From positions 1 through 6,283 of the forward strand of contig JABDQX010000232.1 in assembly GCA_013042035.1 (NCBI GenBank): 6,283 nt of DNA, read 5' to 3'. The stretch comes from Gammaproteobacteria bacterium. Its GTDB lineage: Bacteria > Pseudomonadota > Gammaproteobacteria > HK1. Positions 4,707-6,283 of the stretch are shown here, one piece after another. The stretch's first letter is position 1, and each line of letters opens with the position of its first letter. The notes below the pieces were generated by a model that was given only the letters and a program-made list of their open reading frames with translations, made no database searches and was not told where the DNA came from. A program made the translations under genes and the position numbers.

Positions 4707-6113
4707 TTAGAGGCTGAAATACATATCCATCTCCACCGGATGCGTGGACATCCGTAAGCGTGTCACCTCATCGGCCTTCAGCTCAAGATAGCCATCGATC
4801 ATATTGTCGGTGAATACACCGCCCGCGGTCAGGAACTTACGATCCGCATCCAGCGCCTCCAGTGCCTGATCCAACGAATGGCACACCGTGGGGATCGCTT
4901 TTTCCTCTTCCGGCGGCAGGTCGTAAAGATCCTTATCGAAAGGTGCGCCAGGATCGATCTTATTTTGGATGCCATCCAGGCCTGCCATCAACATGGCCGC
5001 AAAGCACAGATAGGGATTGCCGCTTGAATCCGGGAACCTGACCTCGACACGGCGGCCCTTTGGGCTGGAGACATGGGGAATACGTACCGATGCGGAACGG
5101 TTGCGCGCCGAATAGGCAAGCAGTACCGGGGCTTCAAATCCGGGAACCAGGCGTTTATAGCTGTTGGTACCGGCATTGGTGAATGCATTCAATGCCCTGG
5201 CGTGTTTGAAGATACCGCCGATATACCACAGGGCCTCCTGGGAGAGCCCGGCGTATTTCTCGCCGGCGAAAATATTATTTCCGCCTTTGGATAGGGACTG
5301 GTGTACATGCATGCCGCTGCCATTGTCGCCCACCAGGGGTTTTGGCATGAAGGTGACGGTTTTCCCATAGAGATGCGCCACGTTCATGACGGCATATTTG
5401 AGAATCTGCGTCTCGTCGGCCTTGCGTACCAGAGGACCAAAGGCCGTGCCTATCTCGTTCTGACCAGCGGTGGCCACCTCGTGGTGATGGACTTCTACTG
5501 AAACGCCCATCTCTTCCAATGCCAGACACATGGCAGAACGCAGATCATGCTGGGAATCGACCGGAGGAACCGGGAAGTAGCCGCCCTTCACGCTGGGCCG
5601 GTGACCGATATTGCCGTCTTCGTATACTTTTTCCGAATTCCACTCCGCCTCTTCGGAGTCGACCTTATAAAAGCACCCGTTCATGTTCGTTCCCCAACGC
5701 ACATCATCGAACACGAAGAACTCCGGTTCGGGACCAAAATAGGCGGTATCGGCAATGCCCGTGGATTTCAGATAGACCTCGGCACGTTTGGCCAGGGACC
5801 GTGGATCCCTTTCGTAGCCTTCCATGGTGGCCGGTTCCAGAATATCACAACGTATGATGAGGTTCGTTTCCTCTGTAAATGGGTCGATGACGGCGGTCTC
5901 CGGTTCCGGCATCAGGCACATATCGGATTCATGGATCCCCTTCCAGCCCGCGATGCTGGACCCGTCGAACATCTTGCCTTCTTCAAAAAAATCGGCATCG
6001 ACCACCGTGGATGGGATCGTGACATGCTGTTCTTTACCGCGTGTATCGGTAAAACGCAGGTCGACAAACTTGATATCATTTTCCTTTATCATGCTGAGAA
6101 TATCTGCGGACAT
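4707..6113 (-). CDS. glnA: Glutamine synthetase type I (GSI-beta, adenylylation-regulated)
   Basis: Makes glutamine from glutamate, ammonia and ATP; the enzyme is a cytoplasmic dodecamer central to ammonia assimilation. The 468 residues align without shifts to E. coli numbering: Asp50 in MFDGSS, metal ligands Glu129 and Glu131 (GPEPEF), Glu212, Glu220, His269 (GSGMHVH) and Glu357, and substrate residues Arg321, Glu327, Arg339 and Arg359. NRSASVRIP (338-346) is the ATP-site block. Tyr397 lies in KDLYDLPPEE, the adenylylation site, so covalent control by GlnE and PII-type signalling is expected. The start at ATG 6113 follows a strong AAGGAG site 8 nt upstream and gives the family N-terminus. 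No glnL/glnG (ntrBC) genes follow it; instead it ends in its own terminator and then the AT-rich segment. No residue is missing, and the gene appears fully functional. Confidence 0.98.
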   Translation of the reverse strand: MSADILSMIKENDIKFVDLRFTDTRGKEQHVTIPSTVVDADFFEEGKMFDGSSIAGWKGIHESDMCLMPEPETAVIDPFTEETNLIIRCDILEPATMEGYERDPRSLAKRAEVYLKSTGIADTAYFGPEPEFFVFDDVRWGTNMNGCFYKVDSEEAEWNSEKVYEDGNIGHRPSVKGGYFPVPPVDSQHDLRSAMCLALEEMGVSVEVHHHEVATAGQNEIGTAFGPLVRKADETQILKYAVMNVAHLYGKTVTFMPKPLVGDNGSGMHVHQSLSKGGNNIFAGEKYAGLSQEALWYIGGIFKHARALNAFTNAGTNSYKRLVPGFEAPVLLAYSARNRSASVRIPHVSSPKGRRVEVRFPDSSGNPYLCFAAMLMAGLDGIQNKIDPGAPFDKDLYDLPPEEEKAIPTVCHSLDQALEALDADRKFLTAGGVFTDNMIDGYLELKADEVTRLRMSTHPVEMDMYFSL

Positions 6114-6283
6114 TGTGGTTTCTCCTTAGGGTGGGATGGGTAGCAATCTCTGATTGACTGCTTCGACGGTTAACCGGAAATTATTTGATAACCATGCTTA
6201 ATATAGTTAGTGCCACGTTCCACCTTATTTTATGGGTTCAGCGAGGCAAAAAGTGGTTAGATGCAAGGCGCGCAAGTGCAGAC
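6114..6283. other. glnA upstream region, promoter not resolved
   Basis: This 170-base stretch to the window edge holds no gene. On the minus strand it has TGGCAC (6210-6215), like a sigma-54 -24 element, but no GC at the matching -12 position. TATATT (6200-6205) could be a sigma-70 -10, yet no -35 fits. A TGCA-N11-TGCA pair near 6261-6279 resembles an NtrC site only loosely. The promoter may use one of these or lie outside the window. Confidence 0.4.
6122..6127 (-). promoter_or_regulatory. glnA: Strong Shine-Dalgarno site of glnA
   Basis: AAGGAG on the minus strand lies 8 nt before ATG 6113. It fixes the start and suggests high translation. Confidence 0.85.

Noticed and set aside
5547..6143. 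198-codon open frame on + opposite glnA, and several shorter ones in the same area
   Set aside because: It lies wholly antisense to a fully conserved glnA, has no SD of note and reads as an implausible protein; a composition-driven shadow.
6200..6215. Sigma-54 promoter for glnA suggested by TGGCAC on the minus strand
   Set aside because: The -12 GC dinucleotide is absent at the required distance; the bases there are AT.
6261..6279. NtrC-like site, TGCA-N11-TGCA
   Set aside because: The consensus spacing is two bases shorter and the inner bases of the second half-site do not fit.

Overview
The window looks like chromosomal DNA of a Gammaproteobacterium, or a close proteobacterial relative. 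The main reason is a GlnA of the adenylylation-controlled type whose catalytic residues and Tyr397 fall at exactly the E. coli positions. A subgroup Ib aspartate aminotransferase and strong Shine-Dalgarno sites fit this. The species cannot be named from the sequence. Most genes are about 52-60% GC in hand-counted 60-base lines. One stretch, about 3221-4640, drops to about 28-33% in sampled coding lines.

Layout: the 3' end of a glycogen phosphorylase gene (glgP, + strand, stop at 1034) converges on a run of minus-strand genes. A near-palindromic hairpin at 1061-1098, with U-tracts on both strands, separates the two directions. Reading down the minus strand from the right edge, the order is: glnA (6113-4707) with a strong SD and its own terminator; an unrecognised helix-rich gene (4592-3882) overlapping a PIN-domain nuclease gene (3895-3467) by 14 nt; an aspartate aminotransferase gene (3173-2001); and a vapBC-type toxin-antitoxin pair, AbrB-fold antitoxin (1895-1656) then PIN toxin (1635-1138). 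A perfect 11-bp inverted repeat over the likely vapBC promoter is the probable autoregulatory operator.

The glgP, glnA and aminotransferase genes are ordinary metabolic genes for glycogen breakdown, ammonia assimilation and transamination between oxaloacetate and glutamate. They share no evident operon. The two PIN modules are accessory. The vapBC pair is canonical and has the base composition of its neighbours. The second module is AT-rich, is paired with a protein that resembles no antitoxin family I recognise, and lies between two copies of a 9-bp direct repeat (AATCGCACG at 3212 and 4692). It is the best candidate for something new here: a possible acquired two-gene nuclease/partner system inserted between glnA and the aminotransferase gene.

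No CRISPR array, tRNA, rRNA, transposase or integrase was seen.
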